DNA of 64,000 nt, taken from contig NZ_CP110389.1 of assembly GCF_026015985.1 (NCBI RefSeq), positions 6,480,001 to 6,544,000 on the forward strand, given 5' to 3'. The stretch comes from Rhodopseudomonas sp. P2A-2r (GTDB lineage Bacteria > Pseudomonadota > Alphaproteobacteria > Rhizobiales > Xanthobacteraceae). Of this stretch, positions 29,548-40,382 are shown piece by piece (the stretch's first letter is position 1; every line of letters begins with the position of its first letter). Under the pieces are notes generated by a model. It saw only the letters and a program-made list of their open reading frames with translations. It did no database searches and was not told the origin of the DNA. The position numbers and the translations under genes were made by a program.

Positions 29548-31494
29548 TCAGCCCGCCGCGGGCACCGAGGACGAGTCCGACGAGAGCCATGGCCGCTGCG
29601 GCGAGGCCAGGCCGATCAGTCTGCCCTGGATGTAGTCGCAGCCCCAATCGCGCAGCAACGCTTCCGATTCGTCATCCTGCACCCATTCCGCCACCGTCTT
29701 GATCCGGAGCCGCCGGCTGAGATCGATCAGCGTCTGCACGAAGGCCCGGTCGTCCGCGGAGCGGGCGAGGTTCTGCACGAAGGCACCGTCGATCTTGACG
29801 ATGTCGACGCCGAGCTTGCGCAGGTTGCGGAACGACGTGTAGCCGGCGCCGAAATCGTCGATGGCGATGCGACCGCCGAAATCCTTCACCCGGGAGACGA
29901 AGCCGCGCACGTCATCGAGGTCCTGGATTGCCACGGTCTCGGTGATTTCCACGATCAGCCGCTCGGCGGCACCGGGGTTGGCGCGCATCATCGATTCGAC
30001 ACAGGCCCACCAGTCGGGATCCATGGTGGTGCCCGGCGAGATGTTGAGGCTGAGCTGGATGTTCGGCGACGCCGAAAGCTCGGCGACCACCAGTTCAAGC
30101 ACGCGATGATCGACCAGCCGGATCAGGCCGAGCTTCTCCGCCACCGGCACGATGTCCGGCGCCAGCAGCAGCTGACCGTCTTCCTGACGCATCCGCACCA
30201 GGCATTCGTAAAAGGCGGCATCGCGCGACCCGGCCCGAACCACCGGCTCGAACGCCATCACGATGCGGCGCTCGTTCAGCGCGGTGACGATCTCGTCGGT
30301 GACGCGGATGTTGACCCGGCGCTGCGCATCCCGCTCCACGTTCGGTCGCCACGTCGCATAGGAGCCGAGCCGCCGCTTGCAGGCCATATCGAGGGTTTCC
30401 TGGGCGCGATTCATCGCCTCGTCGACGCTGCGCGCATAGCGCGGCACGCTGACCGCACCGATCGTCGCGGTCACCGACACCGGGCCGGATTTCGTCGGAA
30501 CCACTTCGTCGCGAATACCCTGCAGGAAGCGTTCAGCAGCAACGTTGGCGTCATCGACGCTGCAGTTCTTCAGGATCAGTCCTAACTTGTTGCCGGAGAA
30601 GCGGCCCAGCACATCGCCGCCCCGCAGCCTGAGGCGGATGCGCCGTGCGACCTCGCGAATCACTTCGTCGGCGACGTCGAAGCCGAAGGCCTCGTTGATT
30701 CGTGACAGGTGATCGATGCCGATCAGCATGAAGGCAAAGGAGGAGCGGAAGCGCGCGGTCTCCTCGACCGCCTCTGCCAGCGAGGCCACCAGATGCACCC
30801 GGTTGAGTTCACCGGTCACTGGGTCGTGCTGCGCCAACTGCACCAGTTGCTCTTCGCGCGCATGGCGCTCGTTGTTGACGCGCACGATGCCTTGCACGCG
30901 TGCCGGCTTGCCGTCAGTGCCAGCGAACCAGGCGCCGCTTTCCTCGATCCACAACACCGCGGCGCTGCTGCTGGCGCGCACGCCATATTCGATGCGATAC
31001 GGCACGCTCTCACCGCGATCCGACGGCGGCGTGCGCGTCAGCACGTCGGAACGGATGCTGCGCTGCGGCTCGATGAGCGTCGCCAGACGGCTGCCGGTGG
31101 CCAGAAAGTCCGGCGGGATATCTGCGAATACCGACGCGGCCTGCTCGGTCCAGACCATGGCGTCGCTGGCAAGATCCCAGACAAAGGCGGCATGGCCGAG
31201 CGCAGCGAGGATGGCGGATGCCTCTGGCTGCGACGGAGCGCGCTCTGAGGCTGTGGCGCTGGGCGAATCAGGAAGGTTCGGAGGTGCGGCGGATGTCAAA
31301 GTCGCCTCATTTTGGGACGCTGCAGGGTGATTCGCCAATTGAGAATGGTTGAGAATAGGGCGACCGTCGCGGCGCAGACTAGGTAAAGTTCCTAAAGAAT
31401 TAACAAACGTTACCGCCGCCGGTATCATTTTCCGTGGCCGCCAATCCGCACCCAGGCGGCACGCCCCTTGCGAAGCAGACAGGACAGGGCTCAT
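29548..31494 (-). CDS. Degenerate GGDEF / EAL domain cyclic-di-GMP protein
   Basis: 648 residues: a disordered N-terminus, a PAS-like region (about 95-210), a GGDEF domain and an EAL domain. The GGDEF signature is replaced by FSGNK, so cyclase activity is unlikely. The EAL motif reads ECL (YECLVRM), but the downstream catalytic set looks present: LNIS, VEITET, DDFGAGYTSF, VKIDG and IQGRLIG. The protein may be a phosphodiesterase or a c-di-GMP sensor. No membrane helix is seen. The start is uncertain; an in-frame ATG at 31428 is an alternative. Confidence 0.88.
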   Translation of the reverse strand: MSPVLSASQGACRLGADWRPRKMIPAAVTFVNSLGTLPSLRRDGRPILNHSQLANHPAASQNEATLTSAAPPNLPDSPSATASERAPSQPEASAILAALGHAAFVWDLASDAMVWTEQAASVFADIPPDFLATGSRLATLIEPQRSIRSDVLTRTPPSDRGESVPYRIEYGVRASSSAAVLWIEESGAWFAGTDGKPARVQGIVRVNNERHAREEQLVQLAQHDPVTGELNRVHLVASLAEAVEETARFRSSFAFMLIGIDHLSRINEAFGFDVADEVIREVARRIRLRLRGGDVLGRFSGNKLGLILKNCSVDDANVAAERFLQGIRDEVVPTKSGPVSVTATIGAVSVPRYARSVDEAMNRAQETLDMACKRRLGSYATWRPNVERDAQRRVNIRVTDEIVTALNERRIVMAFEPVVRAGSRDAAFYECLVRMRQEDGQLLLAPDIVPVAEKLGLIRLVDHRVLELVVAELSASPNIQLSLNISPGTTMDPDWWACVESMMRANPGAAERLIVEITETVAIQDLDDVRGFVSRVKDFGGRIAIDDFGAGYTSFRNLRKLGVDIVKIDGAFVQNLARSADDRAFVQTLIDLSRRLRIKTVAEWVQDDESEALLRDWGCDYIQGRLIGLASPQRPWLSSDSSSVPAAG

Positions 31495-31527
31495 TGTGAC
31501 CCAAAATGAGACAACCGGATCCTGCGC

Positions 31528-31845
31528 ATGCCGATCGCCGATATCAGCCCGCTCGCCAGCCGTCCCGCCGTTCAGATGCGGCGCGCCGGTGATGTGGTGG
31601 TGCCCAGAGCCAGCGTCGCGCTGGTGCAGGTCAGCCCCGCTGCCCCCACAGCAACGCTGTCGTCAGGGCTGTCACGCCCCGACCCAACCTTCCTGACGCA
31701 TCTGATTGCCATGGCCGAGCAGGATCCGCAGACGCGGGTGTTGCGGCGCGCGGCAATCTCCGATGTCGAGGCGGCATACCGTGCCTCGGCCAACCAGAAC
31801 CAGCCAGCGCAGCCGAACGGCCTGCGTACCTATCGGACGGCTTGA
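31528..31845 (+). CDS. Small conserved-type hypothetical protein
   Basis: 105 residues with no membrane helix. The N-terminal half is Pro/Val/Ala-rich, the C-terminal half helical (FLTHLIAMAEQDPQTRVLRRAAISDVEAAYRA). It is divergent from the GGDEF/EAL gene and ends six bases before the restored stop of the convergent membrane-protein gene. I do not recognise a function. Confidence 0.6.
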   Translation: MPIADISPLASRPAVQMRRAGDVVVPRASVALVQVSPAAPTATLSSGLSRPDPTFLTHLIAMAEQDPQTRVLRRAAISDVEAAYRASANQNQPAQPNGLRTYRTA

Positions 31846-31850
31846 AGCGA

Positions 31851-32524
31851 TCAGCGCGCGGGCGGAATGTCGCGCGATGGGTGCGAGCCGTTGTCCGGCT
31901 GCAGGTCGGGTGACGAGACCTGAGGCGACGACACCTGAGGCGGCGAGACCGGGGAGGTGAAACTTGGGGCGACGGGTCGTGCACCACGATCTCCGGCGCC
32001 TTGGTTTCGAACTTCGGCTCGTGATGATCCAGCGGAGCGGCTTCTGCCACCGGAGCGGCGGGCACCACCACCGGTGCCGGAGCAGGTTCCGGCTCGTAGC
32101 GCGGCGCGGGGTCGACCCGGGCCGGTTCCTGCACCGGGGCCGGCGCCACGGCCGCCACGCGGCGCGGACGGCGTACCCGCAACGCCAAGCCGGCGAGGAA
32201 ATCGACCAGCGCAATCAGCGTCAGCAGGAAGAAGGTGGAGGTGCCGAACTGCGGCAGCAGCAGGAATTCCGCAGCAGCGCCGCCGAACACCAGCAGCGAC
32301 AGGAAATGGTCGGTGAAGTATTTCGCACCGGGCTGCCGCGCCTTCATCACCTCGAGCAGCAGCAGCACCACGCCGAAGGCCAGCAGCACGTCACTGAGCG
32401 TCACCGGCCAGCTCGCGCCTGACATCAACGGCAGCGTGATCAACGGCGCCGAAAGCGACAGGCCGGGCATCAGGAACACGATGATGTTGCAGATCGCCAG
32501 CGGGATCAGCAGCAGCGGGAACAT
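31851..32524 (-). CDS. Four-helix membrane protein with Pro-rich tail (apparent frameshift)
   Basis: From the ATG at 32524 the product has four hydrophobic helices (MFPLLLIPLAICNIIVF, then three more to about residue 110). An Arg-rich stretch and a long Pro/Ala/Glu cytoplasmic tail follow. At the G4 run 31951-31954 (C4 on the coding strand) one base seems missing. Adding one C continues the tail as a Ser-Pro-Gln-Val repeat and stops at 31851, just clear of the convergent gene. Without it the frame runs antisense through that gene to 31631 as an Arg-rich sequence. The family is unknown to me. Confidence 0.65.
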
Positions 32525-32757
32525 CGGCGAGGCCTTTTTGCAAGCGAGGAAACGAGGGGGACATACCACTCTCAGGCAGTGCCTGATGTGACGCGCCCGC
32601 AAGAGCGTCTTAGCTCTAAAGTTGGAGCGAATTCGGGCGGAAATACAGTTTGCCTGTACCCGCCCGCTCGCGCGTCGACCCGCTTGCTGATGCCGGGGCC
32701 TTAATCCAGAAAAGACCGCGAGGTACGCCGCAGGTGCGACGTCGCCTCAACCGGCGA

Positions 32758-32940
32758 TCAGGACTCTTTCTTCTTCAGGACTTGGCGGCCCTTATACATG
32801 CCGGTCTTCAGATCGAGATGATGCGGACGGCGCAGCTCGCCGGAATCCTTGTCTTCCGCATAGGTCGGGGTCTTGATCGCGTCGGCTGAACGGCGCATGC
32901 CACGTCGCGACGGCGATGTTTTTCTTCTCGGAACGGCCAT
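32758..32940 (-). CDS. rpmF: 50S ribosomal protein L32
   Basis: A 60-residue basic protein beginning [20 protein letters not shown] and ending in a lysine cluster ([12 protein letters not shown]). The middle ([13 protein letters not shown]) matches alphaproteobacterial L32, which lacks the zinc cysteines found in some others. It stands alone between mtgA and a membrane-protein gene. Confidence 0.96.
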   Translation of the reverse strand: MAVPRRKTSPSRRGMRRSADAIKTPTYAEDKDSGELRRPHHLDLKTGMYKGRQVLKKKES

Positions 32941-33147
32941 GGGATGGTCCTTGCAGGTCTTGTCTGTTGGTGCGGTTTTCATCCGCGAACGGACGGCCCG
33001 GCGCCGGTGGCGCAGGCAAAATCGCTGATAAGGCCGCGCTTATAACGGAACGAGGACGGCAATGCTAGGGCGCTGGCGCGGGAAAATTCGCTCCCCTCGT
33101 GGTTCCGGGACACCGCCAGACCGCGGCGCCGGCCGGAATGATCACGT

Positions 33148-33810
33148 CTACCCCCAGCAGCGCTGCAGTTCTGCCGCCTGCGCCCGCGCCTGGTAGGTGG
33201 AGGCCAAGCGGCGCACCCCCGGTCCCGGCGTCCTGGCGCTGCGGGTGACCGGGTTGGGCAGGATGGCCGCCAGCAGCGCCGCCTCGCGCGATGTCAGGGC
33301 GGCGGCCGAGCGCCCGAACGCATATTGCGACCCGGCCTCGGCCCCGAACTGCCCGGACGGGCCCATTTCAGCGATATTCAGATAGATTTCCAGGATGCGC
33401 TGCTTGGACAGCACCAGATCGATCCACAGCGCCAGCGGGAACTCGAGCGCCTTGCGGACCACGCTGCGGCCGGGCCACAGGAACAGGTTCTTCGCCACCT
33501 GCTGGGTAATGGTGGAACCACCGCCGGAGACCTCGCCCTCCTGGGCGTCCTCGATGGCGTTCTGCAGCGAATCCCAGTCAATGCCGTGATGACTACAGAA
33601 TTTGGCGTCCTCCGAGCCCACCACGCTGCGCGGCAGCGATGGCGCCATGGCGGCCAGATCGATCCATTGCCGCGCCACCGGCGCCCCGGTGACCCAGCGC
33701 CAGGCCATTAGCGCCGAGACCGGGTGGCCGGCGCTATAGAGTGGCGTCAGGATATAGGGCAGCAGCAGGAGCAGCAGCGCGATCAGCAACAGGCGGCGGG
33801 CAATGCGCAA
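33148..33810 (-). CDS. mtgA: Monofunctional biosynthetic peptidoglycan transglycosylase
   Basis: TTG at 33810 is proposed as start: it begins the basic, membrane-anchor N-terminus ([18 protein letters not shown]), has ggaag upstream and gives the usual length of 220. An ATG at 33975 would overlap the divergent gene. The GT51 motifs are complete: [15 protein letters not shown] with the catalytic Glu, [29 protein letters not shown] and [11 protein letters not shown]. It polymerises lipid II glycan strands at the inner membrane. Confidence 0.92.
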   Translation of the reverse strand: MRIARRLLLIALLLLLLPYILTPLYSAGHPVSALMAWRWVTGAPVARQWIDLAAMAPSLPRSVVGSEDAKFCSHHGIDWDSLQNAIEDAQEGEVSGGGSTITQQVAKNLFLWPGRSVVRKALEFPLALWIDLVLSKQRILEIYLNIAEMGPSGQFGAEAGSQYAFGRSAAALTSREAALLAAILPNPVTRSARTPGPGVRRLASTYQARAQAAELQRCWG

Positions 33811-34015
33811 AGTCAGGACTTCCGTCTGTCGGGGGCACAAGCGTCCCGCGCGTGCACGATTGCGCTCATCAAGCGGGGATTCCGCGCATTTTTCAAGGCG
33901 GTTAAGCTTGCCGGACGGATCCGGCCGAAGAACCCTGCCAGCAGCGCCTCCCAGAATTGACGTGGCCTTTGCCATGAACGATTGTCCGCCAAATTTCGAT
34001 CTGGAGCTATTCTTG

Positions 34016-34939
34016 ATGACCGGCGTTGCCACCACCGATTTTGCCACCCGCCTGGACCAGACCGCCGAGGACACCGAAGCCGTGCTCGGCCGGCTGCTCG
34101 GCGACGGCGTTGAGCCGGACGAGATTGCGCGCCCGAAGCGGCTGATGGACGCCATGCGCTATTCCAGCCTGGGCGGCGGCAAGCGGCTGCGGCCGTTCCT
34201 GGTGGTGGAGAGCGCCGCCGTGTTCGGCGTGCCGCGCGAGGCCGCGCTGCTGGTCGGCGCTGCGCTGGAATGCATCCACTGCTATTCGCTGATCCATGAC
34301 GACCTGCCGGCGATGGACAACAGCGACCTGCGCCGCGGCCGCCCCACCCTGCACAAGGCCACCGACGACGCCACCGCGATCCTCGCCGGCGACGCGCTGC
34401 TGACGCTGGCTTTCGACATCGTCACGCGGGACGAGATCCACTCCGATGCCACGGTTCGCCTGCTGCTGACCCGGGCGCTGGCGCGCTGCGCCGGCCTCGG
34501 CGGCATGGTCGGCGGCCAGATGCTCGATCTGGCCGGCGAAGGCCGTTTTGGCGATACCGGACCGGTCGACGTGGCGCGCGTGCAGCAGATGAAGACCGGT
34601 GCGCTGCTGCGCTTCGGCTGCATCGCCGGCGCGCTGCTCGGCCAGGCCACCCCTGACCAGTACAAGGCGCTCGACGATTACGGCCGCGCGCTCGGCGAAG
34701 CGTTCCAGATCGCCGACGACCTGCTCGACGTCGAAGGCGATGCCGCCTCGCTCGGCAAGCCTGCCGGCGCCGACGCCGCCCTCGGCAAGACCACCTTCGT
34801 GACCCAGCTCGGCGTAGCTGGCGCCAAGCAGCGCGTCAGCGACCTGATCGCCACCGCGGACGCCGCCTTGTCGATCTTCGGCGCCAAGGGCGACGTGCTG
34901 CGCGCCGCTGCCCGCTTCGTCGCCGAACGCAAGAATTGA
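34016..34939 (+). CDS. Polyprenyl (farnesyl-type) diphosphate synthase
   Basis: 307 residues from ATG 34016, with ggag nine bases upstream. The first Asp-rich motif [10 protein letters not shown] is of the short-chain farnesyl/geranylgeranyl type; the second is [20 protein letters not shown] is also present. The product condenses isopentenyl diphosphate units for quinone, carotenoid or hopanoid precursors. It is coupled to the next gene by a four-base overlap. Confidence 0.93.
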   Translation: MTGVATTDFATRLDQTAEDTEAVLGRLLGDGVEPDEIARPKRLMDAMRYSSLGGGKRLRPFLVVESAAVFGVPREAALLVGAALECIHCYSLIHDDLPAMDNSDLRRGRPTLHKATDDATAILAGDALLTLAFDIVTRDEIHSDATVRLLLTRALARCAGLGGMVGGQMLDLAGEGRFGDTGPVDVARVQQMKTGALLRFGCIAGALLGQATPDQYKALDDYGRALGEAFQIADDLLDVEGDAASLGKPAGADAALGKTTFVTQLGVAGAKQRVSDLIATADAALSIFGAKGDVLRAAARFVAERKN

Positions 34940-35634
34940 CGGTGGCGACGCCGGCCAAGAAAGAGGTCGACGAGCTTCTCGCGCGTTTCCGCAAACTGCC
35001 GAAGCCGGTGCGCATCGTCTACGGGAGACCGCGCACCTTTCTCGCCATGGCATTGGGCTTCGTGGCGTTCTTCATGTTGCCGGATTCGATGCGGCTGGTC
35101 ACCCGGCTGCTGATCGGCTGGGACGTATTCGTAGCGTTCTATCTGGTTCTGGTGCTGTGGATGATGTCGCGCTGCGGGCTGGCGCATATCCGCCGCAACG
35201 CCATCCTGCAGGACGACGGCAGCGTCTTCATCCTTCTGGTGGCGGCGTTCGGCGCCTTCGCGAGCATCGCGGCCATCGTGTTCGAGCTCGGCCAGGGCCA
35301 TCGCACGCCGTGGGAGTTGGGGTTGGCCACGGCCACCATCGCGCTGTCCTGGGCGGCGGTGCACACGATCTTCGCGCTGCATTACGCCCACGAATACTAT
35401 CGCGGCGCCAAGCCCGGCGGCCTTACCTTCCCCGCCGGCGACAAGCCTGAAGATCCGGACTACTGGGACTTCGTGTATTTCTCCTTCGTGGTCGGTATGA
35501 CCGCGCAGGTCTCGGATGTCGGCATCACCACCAAGGGCATCCGCCGCACCGCCACCGCGCACGGCATCGTGTCCTTCATCTACAACACCGCTCTGGTGGC
35601 GCTGATGGTCAACATCGCAGCCAGCGCGATCTGA
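34936..35634 (+). CDS. DUF1345 family membrane protein
   Basis: 232 residues starting at TTG 34936 (overlapping the upstream stop) or GTG 34942. Five hydrophobic segments and the family stretch DPDYWDFVYFSFVVGMTAQVSDVGITTKGIRR identify DUF1345, whose function is not known. It is cotranscribed with the prenyl synthase by position. Confidence 0.88.
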   Translation: MTVATPAKKEVDELLARFRKLPKPVRIVYGRPRTFLAMALGFVAFFMLPDSMRLVTRLLIGWDVFVAFYLVLVLWMMSRCGLAHIRRNAILQDDGSVFILLVAAFGAFASIAAIVFELGQGHRTPWELGLATATIALSWAAVHTIFALHYAHEYYRGAKPGGLTFPAGDKPEDPDYWDFVYFSFVVGMTAQVSDVGITTKGIRRTATAHGIVSFIYNTALVALMVNIAASAI

Positions 35635-35706
35635 CCGCTTCTTTCTCCTCCGCATTGACCTCGAAGTCCCGACAGGCAAATTGGACGCTCACAGGAAACT
35701 GCCCGC

Positions 35707-37314
35707 GTGGAAGCCAAGTTCCAGATTTTCCTGATCCTGCTCGCGGCGCTCGCGGGCACCGCTTATGTCGCGCGGCGGATCGATGTCGCTCCCGCCATCC
35801 TGTCGCTGCTGGCCGGCATCGCGCTGGCCTTCGTGCCGGGCATGCCGACGGTCGAACTGCCGCCCGAACTGGTGCTGCTGGTGGTGCTGCCGCCGCTGAT
35901 CTATTCGGCTTCCGTCGCCATGAGCTGGCGCGAGTTTCGCGGCAACCTGCGCATCATTACCTTGCTGGCAGTGGGCTGCGTGATCTTCACCGCCTGCCTG
36001 GTGGCGACCGCAACGCATTACCTGATTGGCCTGCCTTGGGGCGTCGGCTTCCTGCTCGGCGCCATCGTCGCGCCGCCCGATGTAGTAGCGCCGCTGGCCA
36101 TTGCGCGCCGGCTCGGGCTGCCGCGCCGCATGCTGGTGGTGCTTGAGGGCGAGGGCCTTGCCAACGACGCCACCACGCTGATCCTGTACCGCTTCGCTGT
36201 CGTGGCGATCTCCACCGGCGCATTTTCGCTGCCCAAGGCCGCGGGCACCTTTGCCGCCATCCTGGCCTGCGAACTGGCGTTCGGCCTTTTCGTCGGCTGG
36301 CTCAGCCTGCGCCTGCGTCACCGCGCGCGCGACCCGCAGGTCGAGATCACCCTGTCGCTGCTGACGCCCTATGTGGCCTATCTCATTCCCGAACACTTCG
36401 GCGGTTCCGGCATCATCGCCACCGTGGCCTGCGGCCTCTACATCAGCTGGAACGGGCCGCTGCTGATCTCCGCCGCCACACGCCTGCAGGGCATCTTCTT
36501 CTGGGACCTGATGATCTACCTGATCGAGGGGCTGCTGTTCCTGCTCACCGGTTTCCAGATGCGCCTGTTGCTCGAGAAATCCAAGGCGTTCCCGTTCGAC
36601 GACATCATGCTGGCGTCGGCGCTGGTCGCCGTGGTGATCGTCGTGGCCCGCTTCGCCTGGGTCTATCCGGCGATCTACCTGCCGCGCTTCTTCAGCCCCG
36701 CTTTGCGCAAGAGCGACCCGGCACCGAACTGGCGCTGGACCTTCGTAGTCGCATTCACCGGGGTGCGCGGCGCGGTCTCGTTGGCGGCGGCGCTGGCGCT
36801 GCCGTTTGCGCTGCCCTCCGGCGAAGGCTTTCCGTCGCGCGACCTGATCCTGTTCGTAGCGTTCAACGTCATCCTGGTGACGCTGGTCGGCTTCGGCCTC
36901 GGCCTGCCGGTCGTCGTCAAACTGCTCGGCATGGGCCGCACCGGCCGCGAGGAAGTGGTGGCCGAGCACGAGGCGGAAATCGCGGCCCGCCGGGAAGCGC
37001 TCGCGGCAGCGCTGGCGTCGCTCGACGCCATGACCGACGATCGCGAACTATCGGACGAAGTCGTCAAGCTGCTGCGCGCCCGCCACGAGACCCGCTCCGG
37101 CCAGTTGCCGGACGGCCTCGACCCCGACAACGAGGGCGCCTCGGCGCTCGGCACCGACCTGGTCCGCGAGTTGATCGCGGCGGAGCGCAAGTTCATCCAC
37201 GTGCAGTTGCGCGACGGCAAGATCACCGACGAAAGCCGGCGCCGGATCGAGCGCGATCTCGACCTGGAGGAGGCGAGTATTGCGAACCGGGAGTATCGGA
37301 CGCTGCCATTGTGA
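35707..37314 (+). CDS. Na+/H+ antiporter, CPA1 family
   Basis: 535 residues from GTG 35707. Twelve to thirteen membrane helices cover the first 400 residues, with the ion-binding APPDVVAP (Asp) and EGEGLANDATTLILY motifs of NhaP-type exchangers. A cytoplasmic helical tail of about 110 charged residues follows. It exchanges sodium or potassium for protons across the inner membrane. Confidence 0.92.
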   Translation: MEAKFQIFLILLAALAGTAYVARRIDVAPAILSLLAGIALAFVPGMPTVELPPELVLLVVLPPLIYSASVAMSWREFRGNLRIITLLAVGCVIFTACLVATATHYLIGLPWGVGFLLGAIVAPPDVVAPLAIARRLGLPRRMLVVLEGEGLANDATTLILYRFAVVAISTGAFSLPKAAGTFAAILACELAFGLFVGWLSLRLRHRARDPQVEITLSLLTPYVAYLIPEHFGGSGIIATVACGLYISWNGPLLISAATRLQGIFFWDLMIYLIEGLLFLLTGFQMRLLLEKSKAFPFDDIMLASALVAVVIVVARFAWVYPAIYLPRFFSPALRKSDPAPNWRWTFVVAFTGVRGAVSLAAALALPFALPSGEGFPSRDLILFVAFNVILVTLVGFGLGLPVVVKLLGMGRTGREEVVAEHEAEIAARREALAAALASLDAMTDDRELSDEVVKLLRARHETRSGQLPDGLDPDNEGASALGTDLVRELIAAERKFIHVQLRDGKITDESRRRIERDLDLEEASIANREYRTLPL

Positions 37315-37371
37315 GGCGGCGCTCGACCTAAATCTGGTGCGATGGAGATAAAAATCTGCTAGTTTGACTCG

Positions 37372-37602
37372 ATGACGAGAGAGAGCCTCGAAATCCTTTT
37401 GGATCGCGTCGCAGCCTGGCCCGAAGAGGACCAGGACAAACTTATTCGTTTCGTTGGCGAGATCGAGGCTGGTCGTCAGATTGAGCACGAACTTAACGAA
37501 GAAGATTATGCCGCGATTGAACGCAGCATAGCGGATGCCGATGCGGGACGCTTTGCACCCGACGGCGCAGTGGAGGCCCTGTTCAACCGCTATTTCAAAT
37601 GA
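37372..37602 (+). CDS. Putative antitoxin of a ParE-type pair
   Basis: 76 residues: an acidic helical protein (EDQDKLIRFVGEIEAGRQIEHELNEE) ending in FNRYFK. Its stop overlaps the following ParE-like toxin start by four bases, the standard antitoxin-toxin order. No ribbon-helix-helix or PhD signature is obvious, so the call rests on position and size. Base composition is less GC-rich than its neighbours, which suggests transfer. Confidence 0.75.
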   Translation: MTRESLEILLDRVAAWPEEDQDKLIRFVGEIEAGRQIEHELNEEDYAAIERSIADADAGRFAPDGAVEALFNRYFK

Positions 37603-37892
37603 AGGTTCGCTGGTTAGAATCTGCGACCAACGAACTTGAAGATATCTTCGTTTATATTCTTAAGCACAGCCCAAGGTCAGCCGCATCGGTGGCCAGACAC
37701 ATCATAGAACGAGCCGAATCGCTTGGTGAATTTCCCTTCAAGGGGGAAGAGACAAGGCGCACAGGAATACGCAAGCTGACGGTTACGAACTATCCGTATG
37801 TGATCATCTACAGGGTGGTCGAGGCCGCGGAGGAGGTCCAAATACTCAACGTGCGCCACACAGCCCGCAAGCAATCGCCGGCGGAGGGATAG
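37599..37892 (+). CDS. RelE/ParE family toxin
   Basis: 97 residues with the ParE pattern: VRWLESATNELEDIFVYI, an Arg-containing middle (ESLGEFPFKGEETRRTGIRKL) and the C-terminal YVIIYRVV ... VQILNVRHTARK that carries the conserved Arg/His. ParE toxins inhibit gyrase while RelE toxins cut mRNA; sequence alone does not decide. It is translationally coupled to the antitoxin and convergent to ispG. Confidence 0.9.
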   Translation: MKVRWLESATNELEDIFVYILKHSPRSAASVARHIIERAESLGEFPFKGEETRRTGIRKLTVTNYPYVIIYRVVEAAEEVQILNVRHTARKQSPAEG

Positions 37893-37912
37893 TCCCACCG
37901 GCGAGCCACATA

Positions 37913-39208
<1,296 letters not shown>

Positions 39209-39410
39209 GAGGTCTCGAATATCAGGTTTTGGTGACATTCAGCAATGGACGAGTGGTCACCGTGACGTGCGCCGTAGCCCTGAAATAGCCAGCCAGGGCG
39301 TCTAGGATAAGGGGTGATAGCGGTAAATACTGACAATTTGCTGACGTGCGCGGGCCATTTTCGGCGTTTGGACGCCAATTTGTTCCATTTTCGTTCGGCC
39401 GAGCCGCCGC

Positions 39411-40331
39411 TCATACCTCCACCGACGCCGGCTTGTTCACCAGATACAGCCCGGCCACGACCAGCATCGCGGCGACGCCGAAGGCCGGGGTGAGGCGGTC
39501 GCCCATGATCAGATAACCGCCAGCGACGCCGATCAAGGGGGTGATGAAAGTGAAGGCCGACAGCTTGCTGGCGGAATAGACCCTCACCAGGCTGAACCAG
39601 ACCAGGAAGGTCATGCCGACCACCCAGATCGCCTGCCAGGCCATCAGGCCCAGCGTCAACGCGCCGGGGATGCCGGGAATGGTCTCGCCGGCAAGCCAGG
39701 CCGCGAGGCCGAGGATCGGGATCGATACCGCCACCTGGTAACCCAAGGCCTTTTCCGGAGGGCACCGGCCGAGCTTCGTCGCCTTGACGCACAAGGTGGT
39801 CGCCGCCCACATCACCGCGCCGCCCACGACCATCAGGTCGCCGAGCAGCACCTTGGCATCGACATCGGGTTGCGGCACGCCGATGGCAAAAGCAACGCCG
39901 GCGAAGCTCACCGCCAGCCCGGTCCACTGCACGGCGCGCAGCCGCTCGCCGAGAAACCGATAGGAACCGGCGGCCACGAAAAACGGCGCCGTATACAGGA
40001 ACACAGCGGCACGGCTGGCCGAAGTGTATTCCAGGCCATGAAAGATCAGCACGAACTCGACGCCGAACAGAACCCCGCAAGACAATCCGATTTTCAAGGT
40101 GCCGTCGCGCACAAACAGTGGCGTGCCGCGGATCGCGGCGATCGCCACAATCACCACCAAGGCCCCAGCGGACCGCAGCATTGCCTGCAGATAGGGCGGG
40201 ATTTCCGGCAGCACGAGCTTGATGGCGATCTGGTTGAAGCCCCAAGTCAGGCATAGCAACAGCATCAGAGCGATCGCGCCAAGGGTAAGCGGGCGCCCGC
40301 CGGGCGGGATCGGGAGGGGTGGTGCTGACAT
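39411..40331 (-). CDS. DMT-superfamily (EamA) transporter
   Basis: 306 residues with ten hydrophobic segments in two EamA repeats; LLLCLTWGFNQIAIKLVLPEIPP is a good family N-terminus. A 10-base hydrophilic lead precedes helix 1. It ends 50 bases from zur on the same strand, and its substrate is unknown. It is not close in sequence to the EamA protein at 25546. Confidence 0.88.
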   Translation of the reverse strand: MSAPPLPIPPGGRPLTLGAIALMLLLCLTWGFNQIAIKLVLPEIPPYLQAMLRSAGALVVIVAIAAIRGTPLFVRDGTLKIGLSCGVLFGVEFVLIFHGLEYTSASRAAVFLYTAPFFVAAGSYRFLGERLRAVQWTGLAVSFAGVAFAIGVPQPDVDAKVLLGDLMVVGGAVMWAATTLCVKATKLGRCPPEKALGYQVAVSIPILGLAAWLAGETIPGIPGALTLGLMAWQAIWVVGMTFLVWFSLVRVYSASKLSAFTFITPLIGVAGGYLIMGDRLTPAFGVAAMLVVAGLYLVNKPASVEV

Positions 40332-40382
40332 CGGGCCTCGGTCCGGCTTGCCGCCGTGTTGTTCTTGTTGCTGCTGTTGTTC

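Noticed and set aside
34007..35053. Long minus-strand open frame opposite the polyprenyl diphosphate synthase gene
   Set aside because: The plus strand carries both Asp-rich motifs of prenyl synthases; the reverse reading is a compositional artefact.
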